Source: HK-STAS-PATE-2 sp035906575 (GTDB taxonomy: Bacteria > Patescibacteriota > Patescibacteriia > 2-12-FULL-60-25). From it: DNA of 26,777 nucleotides. Location: contig JAMIEW010000076.1 of the NCBI GenBank assembly GCA_035906575.1, positions 1-26,777 of the forward strand, written 5' to 3'. The notes under the pieces were generated by a model. That model was not told the origin of the DNA and ran no database searches. It saw nothing but the letters and a program-made list of their open reading frames with translations. The first letter of the stretch is position 1, and each line of letters begins with the position of its first letter. The translations under genes and the position numbers were made by a program. This document shows, one piece after another, positions 1-7,624 of the stretch.

Positions 1-441
1 TTCAATAAAAATCCGATGCTGAATCCGCGCGGACTCATGTTTGCTGGTATCATCATTGCTTCGGCCGGTGTGGTTGAAGATGTCGCTGTGTCTATTGTTT
101 CAGGTGTGAGCGAAGTGAAGCGCCATAATCCACGCGCGACAAAACGCCAGCTCTTCACGTCTGGTATGGTCGTTGGTAAAGATCATATGAGCGCGCTCGC
201 CAATACGCTCGTTTACGCCTATGTCGGTTCATCTCTTTCGACATTGTTGCTTTATAAACAATTTGGCGGTTCATGGCTCAAATTTGTAAACTTCGACTCG
301 GTTGTTGATGAAATCATCCGCTCACTTGCTGGTACGATCGGTTTGATTTTTACCGTACCAATCACGGCACTTCTGGCTGCTTGGTTCATGTCCAACGAAG
401 ACGCCGAAAAGCCCGATCCTCATCACGCGCACAAGCACTGA
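1..441 (+). CDS. YibE/F-like multi-TM membrane protein, C-terminal part
   Basis: The reading frame is open from base 1, so the gene starts upstream of the window; 146 residues remain. The visible part has a hydrophobic segment near the start (GLMFAGIIIASAGVVEDVAVSI), a polar loop with many basic residues, and two further hydrophobic segments, then a short His-rich tail (HHAHKH). The GVVEDVAVS stretch followed by a helix with a SEV..HNP pattern resembles the C-terminal half of the YibE/F family, integral membrane proteins of unclear role, sometimes suggested to be transporters. No function can be shown from sequence alone. The His-rich end could bind metal, but this is a guess. Family assignment is fairly secure; the start is unseen. 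Confidence 0.7.
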   Translation, partial: FNKNPMLNPRGLMFAGIIIASAGVVEDVAVSIVSGVSEVKRHNPRATKRQLFTSGMVVGKDHMSALANTLVYAYVGSSLSTLLLYKQFGGSWLKFVNFDSVVDEIIRSLAGTIGLIFTVPITALLAAWFMSNEDAEKPDPHHAHKH

Positions 442-471
442 GCTTTACCCTCCCTTCGCTTTGCTGGGGTG

Positions 472-496
472 TCCCTTTCCACTTCGTGGACAGGGA
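472..496. repeat. Intergenic hairpin 1
   Basis: An 11-bp inverted repeat with one mismatch (472-482 against 486-496) around a 3-base TTC loop lies 30 bases past the YibE/F stop codon. No T-run follows on the plus strand, so it is a poor intrinsic terminator. It may protect the 3' end of the mRNA or belong to a small palindromic repeat family. Its core CACTTCGTG is the reverse complement of the core of the next hairpin. Confidence 0.55.
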
Positions 497-537
497 GATA
501 AGGAGTTTGCATAAATTATTTTTTAAAATCCATTTAC

Positions 538-560
538 CCTTTTTCACGAAGTGAAAGAGG
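538..560. repeat. Intergenic hairpin 2
   Basis: A 10-bp stem (538-547 against 551-560, one G-U pair) around a GAA loop. The core CACGAAGTG is exactly the reverse complement of the core of hairpin 1. An AT-rich stretch (511-530) separates the two. The role is unknown. Confidence 0.5.
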
Positions 561-595
561 TGCCGAGTGCAACGATGGCGGAGAAAGCCTGTCGG

Positions 596-604
596 TGCTA
601 TGCT
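596..604 (+). promoter_or_regulatory. Candidate extended -10 promoter of the FecR-domain gene
   Basis: TG at 596-597, one base, then TATGCT at 599-604 form an extended -10 element. It ends 10 bases before the ATG at 615, so the transcript would start about 3 bases before the start codon. No good -35 is seen. This also favours 615 over the upstream in-frame starts. Confidence 0.4.
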
Positions 605-614
605 TTTGCCAATT

Positions 615-2669
615 ATGAAAAAGCCTCTGATTATTTCTGTTGCAGCCATTGTATTGCTGCTCTTGGTGGGTATTTTTGGCTATGCCTGGAGTCTTGGTAA
701 AATAGACGAAGTCGCGCCATTATCAGCGCACATTGAAGTGATCGAAGGTTCGGCTGAACTCAAAAAAGCTCAGGCTGACGCCTTTCAAACCGTAAATGGC
801 ACGACAACGATTGTTGCTGTCGGTGACACCGTGCGTGCCGCCAAGGGCGCTGTCATTGAGGTGGTTTGGGGTGACCAAGGTGTCTCGCGTTTAGAGGACG
901 GTTCAGAAATTCTCATCGAGAGCGCCCCAGATTTTGCCTCAGATGAAACATCAGCGATCACGCTCAAACTCACTGCCGGTCGCATCTGGAGCCGCATGGT
1001 TAAAGTTTTAGACCTCGATAAACCAATGCAAGTCAAAGCAGGCGACGTCGTTGCTACCGTGCGCGGCACGACGTATGGCGTTGCGTTAGAAGGAGATGAT
1101 GCCATGATCGTGGTTGATGAATCCGTTGTCTCGTATTCACGCGGTGGCCAGAACGAAACCATGGTTGCCGACTTACAAAAAGCGTTTGTCGGTGATGGTG
1201 GCAAATCCGAAACACTTGAATCATCCGAACAAGATGATTGGCGCTTAAATCAGCAGGCAAAAGACTATCGCTTTGACCAACGTTATGCCGACTGGATCAT
1301 GAAGCGTGAGACAAAGCGCTCTGATCGTATTCGCAAAGCGCCAAAAAGCTTGGTGCGTATTGGTGAGCGCATGCGTTTAGCGACAGCAGGTGGTAAGCGC
1401 CAAGATTTATCTTCATCGTATGCACGACGTGCAATGGCATTGTCAGTGGCCGACCCTGATCAGGCTGAGAAGGCATTAGCCTTGATGCAAGATCGTGCTG
1501 AAAAATCCGGCAACCAGTCAAAGCGCGTGCAACGCGAATTGAATGCGATGCAAAGCTTCATGCGCCGTACCGATTTGGACGGACCGAAAGCCTTCGGCGT
1601 TCGCACTCCTTCACGCGGACTCATGAAGCAAATGCGCGAAGGCCGCAAATCGATGGCCGCTGTTGATCTCGACCGTCTTTATCGTGAAGCGCTCGAAGTT
1701 GATGAAGATATTGATGAGTTGCTTTATATGTCCGACGATCGTCGCGATGCTTCAATCACGATCGCAAGTCTCTTGTCACGTGTAGATACTATTGATGACG
1801 CAGCAAAAAAATTGAAAAAAGAAGAAAAAGAAAAACTCGCTACAAAATCTCTTGCTTTGCGACGTCGTCTTGAGCGTTGGTTTGATTTAAAAACGGCAAG
1901 TATTACGGAACCTGCCGTTGAAGAAACGCCAACAGTAACAAGCACGGTAGAGATTCCTGAAATCCCGGGTATCCCTGGTTCAAAACCTCCGGTAATTAAA
2001 CCACCAAAAGACACAAAGCCAACACAACCAACAGCAACAACGCGCGTGTATCAGCGCCTTGAGCTTGTACCGTCCCCATCAACGCTTGCTATAGGCGGTC
2101 GCACAACAGTTCGTGCCTTCGGTGTGCGCGCAGACGGGGGAGTAGACGATATCACGTCGAAGGTGCGTTTTGCTCCAAGATATTCAGGTGATGGTGCCTT
2201 CAACAGCAATGTCTTTACCCCATCAGTAACGGGAGTCGTCGCCTTAAACGGCACCTTTGTGGATGCGCAGGGCTCACGCACAGCGGCTGTTACCATTACG
2301 GTGACGGATGGCAAGGTTGTGGATCCAAAAGCTCTCGTCTCGGTCGTGATTACGACAACGAGTCCAACAAACGTGGGCTGTGGTGCGGCTATCCCAATCA
2401 AGGTCATGGGCACCTATGGTGACGGTTCGGTCAAAGACGTGACCGTGATGGCAAATTATGCCACAAGCGATAGCAAATTAGGCTATGCAGGTGATGGTAA
2501 AATTCTCATTTTCTGCCCAGCGGTAACATCGAGCGTGGTGATTACGGCTCGTGTGACCGATGGTGGTGTTACAAAATCAGACACGATAACGATTTCAGTA
2601 ACCCCTGATCCGGCAGCAAATACGGGCGGCGGTGGCCAGCGTGGCTATCCGTTCACCTACGTGCCATAA
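615..2669 (+). CDS. Membrane-anchored FecR-domain protein with Ig-like repeats
   Basis: 684 residues. The start at 615 puts the KK-flanked membrane segment (residues about 4-26) right at the N-terminus, as expected for an uncleaved anchor; upstream in-frame starts (567, 600) add an unlikely basic or short leader. Residues about 40-150 match the FecR fold (VGDTVRAAKGAVIEVVWGD, then LTAGRIW and VATVRGTTYGV), a beta-rich extracytoplasmic domain. Residues about 210-440 are charged and helical. A Thr/Pro-rich linker (about 445-490) leads to two Ig-like domains of the Big family type (about 490-585 and 595-670). The last has two Cys residues (VGCGA and IFCPA) that could form a disulfide. The protein is probably exposed on the cell surface. 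There is no FecI-type sigma factor or TonB receptor next to it, so a classical Fec signalling role is unlikely. A strong terminator follows. Confidence 0.8.
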   Translation: MKKPLIISVAAIVLLLLVGIFGYAWSLGKIDEVAPLSAHIEVIEGSAELKKAQADAFQTVNGTTTIVAVGDTVRAAKGAVIEVVWGDQGVSRLEDGSEILIESAPDFASDETSAITLKLTAGRIWSRMVKVLDLDKPMQVKAGDVVATVRGTTYGVALEGDDAMIVVDESVVSYSRGGQNETMVADLQKAFVGDGGKSETLESSEQDDWRLNQQAKDYRFDQRYADWIMKRETKRSDRIRKAPKSLVRIGERMRLATAGGKRQDLSSSYARRAMALSVADPDQAEKALALMQDRAEKSGNQSKRVQRELNAMQSFMRRTDLDGPKAFGVRTPSRGLMKQMREGRKSMAAVDLDRLYREALEVDEDIDELLYMSDDRRDASITIASLLSRVDTIDDAAKKLKKEEKEKLATKSLALRRRLERWFDLKTASITEPAVEETPTVTSTVEIPEIPGIPGSKPPVIKPPKDTKPTQPTATTRVYQRLELVPSPSTLAIGGRTTVRAFGVRADGGVDDITSKVRFAPRYSGDGAFNSNVFTPSVTGVVALNGTFVDAQGSRTAAVTITVTDGKVVDPKALVSVVITTTSPTNVGCGAAIPIKVMGTYGDGSVKDVTVMANYATSDSKLGYAGDGKILIFCPAVTSSVVITARVTDGGVTKSDTITISVTPDPAANTGGGGQRGYPFTYVP

Positions 2670-2695
2670 ACAAACAAAAAAAACAGACAACGAAT

Positions 2696-2731
2696 AAGCC
2701 CCCGTCGACATAAAGTCTTCGGGGGCTTTGT
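2696..2731. terminator. Intrinsic terminator, probably bidirectional
   Basis: A 9-bp stem, AAGCCCCCG (2696-2704) against CGGGGGCTT (2720-2728), with a T-rich tail. It sits between two convergent genes and has A-rich sequence on the left flank (2670-2690), so it can also end transcripts from the minus-strand gene. Confidence 0.85.
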
Positions 2732-2762
2732 TCAGTGAGTTGCGCTCATCAGTGTGAGAGCG

Positions 2763-3956
2763 CTATTGCTGCGAGCATCCAATGCGATCGCCGCGGTTGC
2801 TGGCGTTCGGCCGTCCTCGCAGGTCGAGCCACTTGTTGCCGTCGGCATCCGTGGTCTCGCGGGTATCGTAGGTGATGCCCGCTTCACAGATGACGTCTTG
2901 TCCGCAGTTGAGCTGCCTCCGTGCGGCGCTACTGGCCGGCGCGCGGGCCAAGTCGATCCGCCTGATGCAGGTCGACTGACCGCTGTCGGCGCTGGTCGCC
3001 GGAGCGATGGGCGTCGCTTCGGGCGTCGCTACGAGCGTCGTCTCGTTGTCGGACTGGTCGGAGTTCTGATCGACGGGGTCGCTCAGATGGTCCATCATGC
3101 CCAGGACGACCAGTCCGAGCAGGAGCAGGCCGAGGAGGCCATAGCTCACCCATGCGAGCCAGGAATCCGGCTCTTCGACGCGGTCTTTGACCTCCGCGTC
3201 GACCTCGGTCTTCTCATCCTTGGATGCGTCGACCTTGGCGCCGTCCCAGGTGTTCACCTGAGGAGGCTTTACTGGCCTCATCCCAGCCGGGGCGAAGAAC
3301 TTGCGTTCTGCCGGGGCATCGGGCTTGATCTCCTGTTTCTCCTCTTCCTCCTTGGGCGTTTCGGCCGTGGGAGTAGGAGGCTTTTGAGGGTTGATCGGCA
3401 CCACAACCCTTTTGGGGGCGGGCGGAGGCGTGAGCACGGGCGGCGCGGGCGCTGGCATGAGCTTCACGACATGCTCAGCCAATCGGCTGATGTCGAGGTG
3501 CTTCGCCACCGCTTCGGTGTCGACCCGAGCCTTGGTCGGATCGATGTAGATCCGACTGTAGTCGATCTGGTGGGCCAGCTCGGCATAGTTGATGCCAGCA
3601 GCCGGAGCCGCAGCGGGAGCCGCAGCCGGAGCCGGGGCAGCCGCAGCGGGAGCCGCAGGAGCCGAGGCGATGGCCGCAGCCGGAGCTGCAGCGCGAGCAG
3701 GAGCCACGGCACGAGCCGGAGCAACCGCAGCCGCAGAAGCAGAGGTACTGTCAGCGGTGCCGGCAGTGGCATTCATGACCGCTGCCAGAGCCTCTTCATC
3801 TTCCTCTTCTTCCTCCTCCTCCATCTCTTCCGACTCGCTCAGGTCGGACGGGTTATTGCCCGTCTGCTCGAGAGGGAGAGTCGGCTTCTTGACGCTGCCA
3901 GTGGTCTGCATGAGCAGGTCAGCGATCTCGGCACCTTCTTGTTCTTTGCTTGTCAC
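2763..3956 (-). CDS. GC-rich bitopic protein: acidic, Ala/Pro-rich, TM, Cys-containing C-terminus
   Basis: 397 residues from a GTG start at 3956, chosen because GATAAGAGG lies just upstream with a 4-base spacer; the open frame continues to 4064 but overlaps the promoter. Order: polar N-terminus with no signal peptide; acidic run of Glu (about 39-56); Ala-rich low-complexity stretch (about 63-121); a helical segment with a duplicated LA-x(2)-[IL]-D-[YI]-SR motif (122-168); Pro-rich and charged linker; one membrane helix (about 266-288); and an outer domain with four Cys and a DGNKWLDLRGR stretch that vaguely resembles bacterial SH3. With no signal peptide, the N-terminus is predicted cytoplasmic and the C-terminus outside. 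G+C is clearly higher than in neighbouring genes. It has its own consensus promoter and a terminator. I do not recognise the family. The opposite strand also has a long ORF, but its Arg/Ser/Gly-rich product and lack of signals make it a shadow. Confidence 0.8.
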   Translation of the reverse strand: MTSKEQEGAEIADLLMQTTGSVKKPTLPLEQTGNNPSDLSESEEMEEEEEEEDEEALAAVMNATAGTADSTSASAAAVAPARAVAPARAAAPAAAIASAPAAPAAAAPAPAAAPAAAPAAGINYAELAHQIDYSRIYIDPTKARVDTEAVAKHLDISRLAEHVVKLMPAPAPPVLTPPPAPKRVVVPINPQKPPTPTAETPKEEEEKQEIKPDAPAERKFFAPAGMRPVKPPQVNTWDGAKVDASKDEKTEVDAEVKDRVEEPDSWLAWVSYGLLGLLLLGLVVLGMMDHLSDPVDQNSDQSDNETTLVATPEATPIAPATSADSGQSTCIRRIDLARAPASSAARRQLNCGQDVICEAGITYDTRETTDADGNKWLDLRGRPNASNRGDRIGCSQQ

Positions 3957-4043
3957 GTATCCTCTTATCTCCCGTAGTACGGGCCTAAAATGAGCACTTC
4001 CTGACAACATGCCAGAGAGGTCGCATAATCTCAGCGACTCGCA

Positions 4044-4072
4044 ATTATCCCATATTTTCACCATTTTGTCAA
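4044..4072 (-). promoter_or_regulatory. Consensus sigma70-type promoter for the bitopic-protein gene
   Basis: On the minus strand TTGACA (4072-4067), a 17-base spacer and GATAAT (4049-4044). Transcription would start near 4037, giving a leader of about 80 bases before the GTG at 3956. That leader contains a 5-bp stem (4020-4024 against 4034-4038) at its very 5' end and a small CCCG/CGGG hairpin at 3971-3983. Confidence 0.75.
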
Positions 4073-4092
4073 TGTCATAATAGACATTTCAG

Positions 4093-4121
4093 CTGACAGG
4101 TCGTCTCGAAAGGAGTATGAT
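4093..4121 (+). promoter_or_regulatory. Promoter of gpmI, predicted leaderless
   Basis: CTGACA (4093-4098), a 17-base spacer and TATGAT (4116-4121). The ATG at 4128 is 6 bases past the -10, so the predicted transcription start is the A of the start codon. The AAAGGAG at 4110-4115 would lie inside the promoter spacer and so would not be in the mRNA. Confidence 0.7.
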
Positions 4122-4127
4122 GCCGGC

Positions 4128-5699
4128 ATGGTCATAAAACCCGTAGTTTTAGCTATTTTAGACGGTTTTGGCGTCGCCCCTCCGGCCGAGGGTAATGCGA
4201 TTGCTGATGCCAATATGCCCGTATTTCGACGGCTCGTTGAGAGCTATCCTGCGATGACGGTGCACGGCTCGGGTGGTGCTGTTGGTCTCTCTTGGGGTGA
4301 GATGGGCAATTCTGAGGTGGGGCATATCACCATTGGCGCTGGTCGTATTTTTTATCAGAGTTTACCACGTATCAATCTCTCGATTGAGTCAGGGGAGTTT
4401 TTGATGAACGCGGCTTTTCGCAAAGCAGCAGCAGCTGTACATGCTACCGGCGGCACCTTGCATCTCATGGGTTTGGTTTCTGCCGGCGGCGTGCATTCAT
4501 CACAAGAACACTTGCATGCCTTATTGCGTTTTTGCCAACAAGAAAAAATCACCAATGTGGCAATTCATGCGTTTTTGGATGGACGCGACACGCAATTCAC
4601 CTCAGCGCCCGGATTTTTTGAATCGCTAGACGCTGCCATTGCGCAATATGGCGTAGGCAAGCTCGCTACGATGTCGGGGCGTTTTTATGCCATGGACCGA
4701 GACAATCACTGGGAGCGCATTGAGCTCGCTTATCGCGCCATGACCGAAGGCAAAGGCCCAACCGCAGAAACATGGAGAGAAGCCCTCGACGCTTCGTATG
4801 CGGCAAAAGTCTATGATGAACAGTTTTTGCCAGTCGTTATCACCAATAAGCAAAAGCCCGTAGCAACGGTACAAGAAGGTGATGCGGTGATTGTCTTTAA
4901 CTTTCGTCCAGATCGCTCGCGTCAATTGGCAAAAGCCTTTGTCTTGCCAGCCTTCACCGGCTTTGAACGTACCTATTTGAAAAATCTCACCTTTGTCACC
5001 ATGACAGAGTATGAAAAAGGATTGCCACTTGAGGTGGCTTTCCCTCCGCAGCTTGTTGAGACGTCATTAGCAAAGGTTATTGCTGATGCCGGCATGAAGC
5101 AATTACATATTGCTGAAACAGAAAAATACGCCCATGTCACCTTTTTCTTAAATGGGATGAAAGAAGACGCGTTTGCCAATGAAGAGCGCGTGATTGTGCC
5201 GTCTCCTCGTGTTTCAAGTTATGACGAGGTGCCAGAAATGTCGGCCTTTGTGATTGCAGAGCGCGTGGTTAAAGAATTAGCGGCTGGCAGTTTTGATTTT
5301 ATCGTTTTGAATTTTGCGAATCCTGACATGGTTGGCCACACGGGCAATCATCAAGCGACAATTAAAGCCTGTGAAGCCGTTGATAAGGCACTCGGGATGA
5401 TTGCTGACGCGGTGCTCGCGGTGAATGGTGCCATGGTGATCACGGCTGATCACGGCAATGCCGAAGAAGTCAAAAATCTCATTACCGGTGAGATGGACAA
5501 AGAACATTCAACCAATCCAGTGCCGTGCTTGATCGTGGCAAAAGCACTCGAGGGCTTGCGTGCACCAAGCGGTGATGTCATTGGCGGGGATCTTTCGTTG
5601 AATCCGCCCGTGGGGATGTTGGCGGACATTGCGCCGACCGTCCTCAAACTCTTAGGACTCGAGCAACCAAAAGACATGACAGGTCAGCCGCTCGTATAG
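4128..5699 (+). CDS. gpmI: 2,3-bisphosphoglycerate-independent phosphoglycerate mutase
   Basis: 523 residues, about the normal family length (510-515). The cytoplasmic enzyme interconverts 3- and 2-phosphoglycerate in glycolysis using two Mn ions. Seen: LDGFG with the first metal Asp12, GNSEVGH with the catalytic Ser62, the DGRDT loop, DNHWER, NFRPDRSRQ, TEKYAHVT, FANPDMVGHTG, TADHGNAE and EHSTNPVPC, all in the expected order for the alkaline-phosphatase-like core and the inserted phosphotransferase domain. The start at 4128 gives the usual N-terminus just ahead of the LDGFG strand. The gene diverges from the bitopic-protein gene. The MFS gene follows after 32 bases with no terminator, so the two are probably co-transcribed. 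Nothing unusual in the protein. Confidence 0.96.
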   Translation: MVIKPVVLAILDGFGVAPPAEGNAIADANMPVFRRLVESYPAMTVHGSGGAVGLSWGEMGNSEVGHITIGAGRIFYQSLPRINLSIESGEFLMNAAFRKAAAAVHATGGTLHLMGLVSAGGVHSSQEHLHALLRFCQQEKITNVAIHAFLDGRDTQFTSAPGFFESLDAAIAQYGVGKLATMSGRFYAMDRDNHWERIELAYRAMTEGKGPTAETWREALDASYAAKVYDEQFLPVVITNKQKPVATVQEGDAVIVFNFRPDRSRQLAKAFVLPAFTGFERTYLKNLTFVTMTEYEKGLPLEVAFPPQLVETSLAKVIADAGMKQLHIAETEKYAHVTFFLNGMKEDAFANEERVIVPSPRVSSYDEVPEMSAFVIAERVVKELAAGSFDFIVLNFANPDMVGHTGNHQATIKACEAVDKALGMIADAVLAVNGAMVITADHGNAEEVKNLITGEMDKEHSTNPVPCLIVAKALEGLRAPSGDVIGGDLSLNPPVGMLADIAPTVLKLLGLEQPKDMTGQPLV

Positions 5700-5731
5700 T
5701 AGGGTAGCGGCGCCTTTTGTTTGGAGGATGG

Positions 5732-6907
5732 ATGAACGCCATCAGGCAGTACGTGGTTTTTTCGTTTATCACTTCGCTTGCCATCTCGGCAATCGTTGTT
5801 GAATATGTGCCGTTTTTGCGCGAGACCGGGTTCTCGCTGTCAGAAATCGCCCTGCTGAGCTTGGGTTATAATGTGTTGATCGCCATGATCGAGGTGCCTA
5901 CGGGTATCTATGCCGATAGGCGCGGTTGCAAGTCAGCCGTGCAATGGAGCCAGGTCATCTATGTCGGCGGTATCACACTCTACGGTTTAACCGCGAGCAA
6001 ATCTTTTGTGATCATGGCCGTAGTGCTAACGGCGATCAGCTTTGCGATGCAAAGCGGCGCTAGGCAATCGTGGCTGATGAGCCAAATGACGACAGCGACG
6101 ACACCTAAGCAGCGACGACGTGCCTTTGCAGATTCAACGCTCGCTGCACAATGTGGCGCCATCTTGGCACCAATGCTCTCAGCGGCGTTAAAAGCCCAGT
6201 GGCAGGTCAACGTTTTTTTCTTGTCAGCGATCCTCTCGCTCATCGCACTTGCTGTGACATTTTTCTGGTCGCCAGATCAACCGACGGCGCGGCCGCATCA
6301 AGGTTGGGCCGAGCTGTTTCACCAAGGTCGGCTCGCGGCACTTGAGTATCCATTATTGCGATGGCTAGGCTGGATGTCCTTTGTCTTTGCTCTCATCTCG
6401 GTCGTGACTAATCAGTGGTCGCTTGCCTTGCGTGAGTCGCATTGGCCGATGGACGGCTACTGGGTATGGTTCGCTATGCAAGCCGGCCTCATGCTTGGTT
6501 CAGTCGCTTATCGGCAATTACCCGGGCATCATGCACCGTTTGCGATGGTTGTGTCGCTCACGATTGCGGGCGGGTGCTTGGTCTTCGCGGTGCGTTCGCC
6601 TGACTATGGGTGGATGGCCCTGCTCGCTCTACTGCAAGCGTCACGAGCGTTTTTTCAAGTAGCGCGCGATCATGCGGTTCAGTCATCCGTGCCTATGGAG
6701 GTGCGGGCGACGGCGGCTTCTTGGATCTCGCTCGCGAGTCAGATCGGTATGATGGCGGTACTTGGCTTCACGAGCCTCGCCACCATCGGCCGTCACACGG
6801 CGCTCGAAGCCATGCAGGTCACTTGGATGCCTGCCGGCCTCGCGCTGATCACCTGTTCGGTATTCTTCTATCTACGCTACCGCGTAAAGCGGTATGCATG
6901 GTCATAG
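5732..6907 (+). CDS. Major facilitator superfamily transporter
   Basis: 391 residues from the ATG at 5732, which has TTGGAGG four bases upstream; the in-frame TTG at 5717 would bury this ribosome binding site. It is hydrophobic throughout, with about 12 predicted membrane segments. The loop between segments 2 and 3 carries the MFS motif A signature (GIYADRRGCKSA), and EVPTG just before it is typical of drug-efflux-like MFS proteins. The substrate cannot be told; efflux is the most likely class. It follows gpmI and ends at a terminator. Its strong Shine-Dalgarno sequence sets it apart from most genes in the window, and it may have a different history from gpmI. Confidence 0.88.
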   Translation: MNAIRQYVVFSFITSLAISAIVVEYVPFLRETGFSLSEIALLSLGYNVLIAMIEVPTGIYADRRGCKSAVQWSQVIYVGGITLYGLTASKSFVIMAVVLTAISFAMQSGARQSWLMSQMTTATTPKQRRRAFADSTLAAQCGAILAPMLSAALKAQWQVNVFFLSAILSLIALAVTFFWSPDQPTARPHQGWAELFHQGRLAALEYPLLRWLGWMSFVFALISVVTNQWSLALRESHWPMDGYWVWFAMQAGLMLGSVAYRQLPGHHAPFAMVVSLTIAGGCLVFAVRSPDYGWMALLALLQASRAFFQVARDHAVQSSVPMEVRATAASWISLASQIGMMAVLGFTSLATIGRHTALEAMQVTWMPAGLALITCSVFFYLRYRVKRYAWS

Positions 6908-6935
6908 CCCTGCACTAAATGGTGCAGGGTCTTTT
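6908..6935 (+). terminator. Intrinsic terminator after the MFS gene
   Basis: An 8-bp perfect stem CCCTGCAC/GTGCAGGG (6908-6915 and 6922-6929) with a 6-base loop, then TCTTTT. It begins on the base after the MFS stop codon. Confidence 0.85.
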
Positions 6936-6937
6936 AA

Positions 6938-6967
6938 TTGGACGAATGCGAGTAAAACAGTGATACT
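6938..6967 (+). promoter_or_regulatory. Candidate promoter of nth, predicted leaderless
   Basis: TTGGAC (6938-6943), an 18-base spacer and GATACT (6962-6967), then 6 bases to the ATG at 6974. It starts right after the terminator tail. No Shine-Dalgarno is present. Confidence 0.5.
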
Positions 6968-6973
6968 TTTTTC

Positions 6974-7624
6974 ATGAAAGACTATGCGGCCGTTTTGAAA
7001 AAGCTTACGAAGCGCTATACCAATCCTGCGATGATTGATTTTGGTAATGCCGAAGATACGCTGATCGCCACCCTCCTCTCTGCACGCACCACCGATGCGC
7101 AAGTCGTGAAAGTGTATCCCGGACTCCGACAAAAATTTCCAACCCTTCAATCGTTTGCGGATGCCTCTGAAGCGGATATCACAAAAGCGATTTCAACCAT
7201 TGGCCTCAACCGTCAAAAAGCCAAAGCGATCAAAGCCCTCTCACGGATTCTCCTTACAAAATACGGCGGCATGGTGCCGCGTACCATGGAGGAGCTCATT
7301 GAGTTGCCTGGCGTTGGTCGTAAAACGGCGAGTTGTGTTTTGTCTTATGCCTATAATATCCCCGCAATCGCGGTTGATACGCATGTCTTTCGCATCACAA
7401 AACGCTTAGGTTGGGCAAAAGGTAATAATGTTCTCACAGTTGAAAGCGAGCTCCGCAAGACCGTCCCCGAAAAGCTCTGGAACGGGATTAATCGGGCCTT
7501 TGTGCCATTTGGTCGCGAGTTTTGTAAGGCAGGTAAGCCGATTTGTGCGAGTTGCCCGGTGCGAGAGCATTGCGCGTATCCACAGAAGACAAACAAGACT
7601 CTCTCAAGTACACTCAAAACATGA
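6974..7624 (+). CDS. nth: Endonuclease III (DNA glycosylase/AP lyase)
   Basis: 216 residues, the usual length. It removes oxidised pyrimidines from DNA and cleaves the resulting abasic site in base excision repair. The helix-hairpin-helix LPGVGRKTA carries the catalytic Lys (about residue 117), and VDTHVFR carries the catalytic Asp (about 135). The C-terminus has the [4Fe-4S] ligands C-x6-C-x2-C-x5-C (184, 191, 194, 200). The start at 6974 matches the family N-terminus and lies just past a candidate promoter. The stop overlaps the next start as ATGA (7621-7624), so the PAP2 gene is probably translationally coupled. Confidence 0.96.
   Translation: MKDYAAVLKKLTKRYTNPAMIDFGNAEDTLIATLLSARTTDAQVVKVYPGLRQKFPTLQSFADASEADITKAISTIGLNRQKAKAIKALSRILLTKYGGMVPRTMEELIELPGVGRKTASCVLSYAYNIPAIAVDTHVFRITKRLGWAKGNNVLTVESELRKTVPEKLWNGINRAFVPFGREFCKAGKPICASCPVREHCAYPQKTNKTLSSTLKT

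Noticed and set aside
3601..3730. Repeated GCC/GGA-rich units resembling a tandem repeat or CRISPR
   Set aside because: The units are irregular Ala/Pro codon runs in one reading frame, with no constant repeat and spacer.
2754..3977. Long plus-strand ORF (407 codons) opposite the bitopic-protein gene
   Set aside because: It exists because the DNA is GC-rich and repetitive. The product is Arg/Ser/Gly-biased, has no ribosome binding site, and the minus-strand gene has a promoter, start signal, membrane helix and terminator.
3589..3993. Ala/Ser-rich ORF on the plus strand
   Set aside because: Another frame of the same low-complexity DNA, with no start signals.
4110..4115. AAAGGAG as ribosome binding site for gpmI
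   Set aside because: The spacing to the ATG is 12 bases, and the sequence lies between the -35 and -10 of a good promoter whose predicted start is the ATG.
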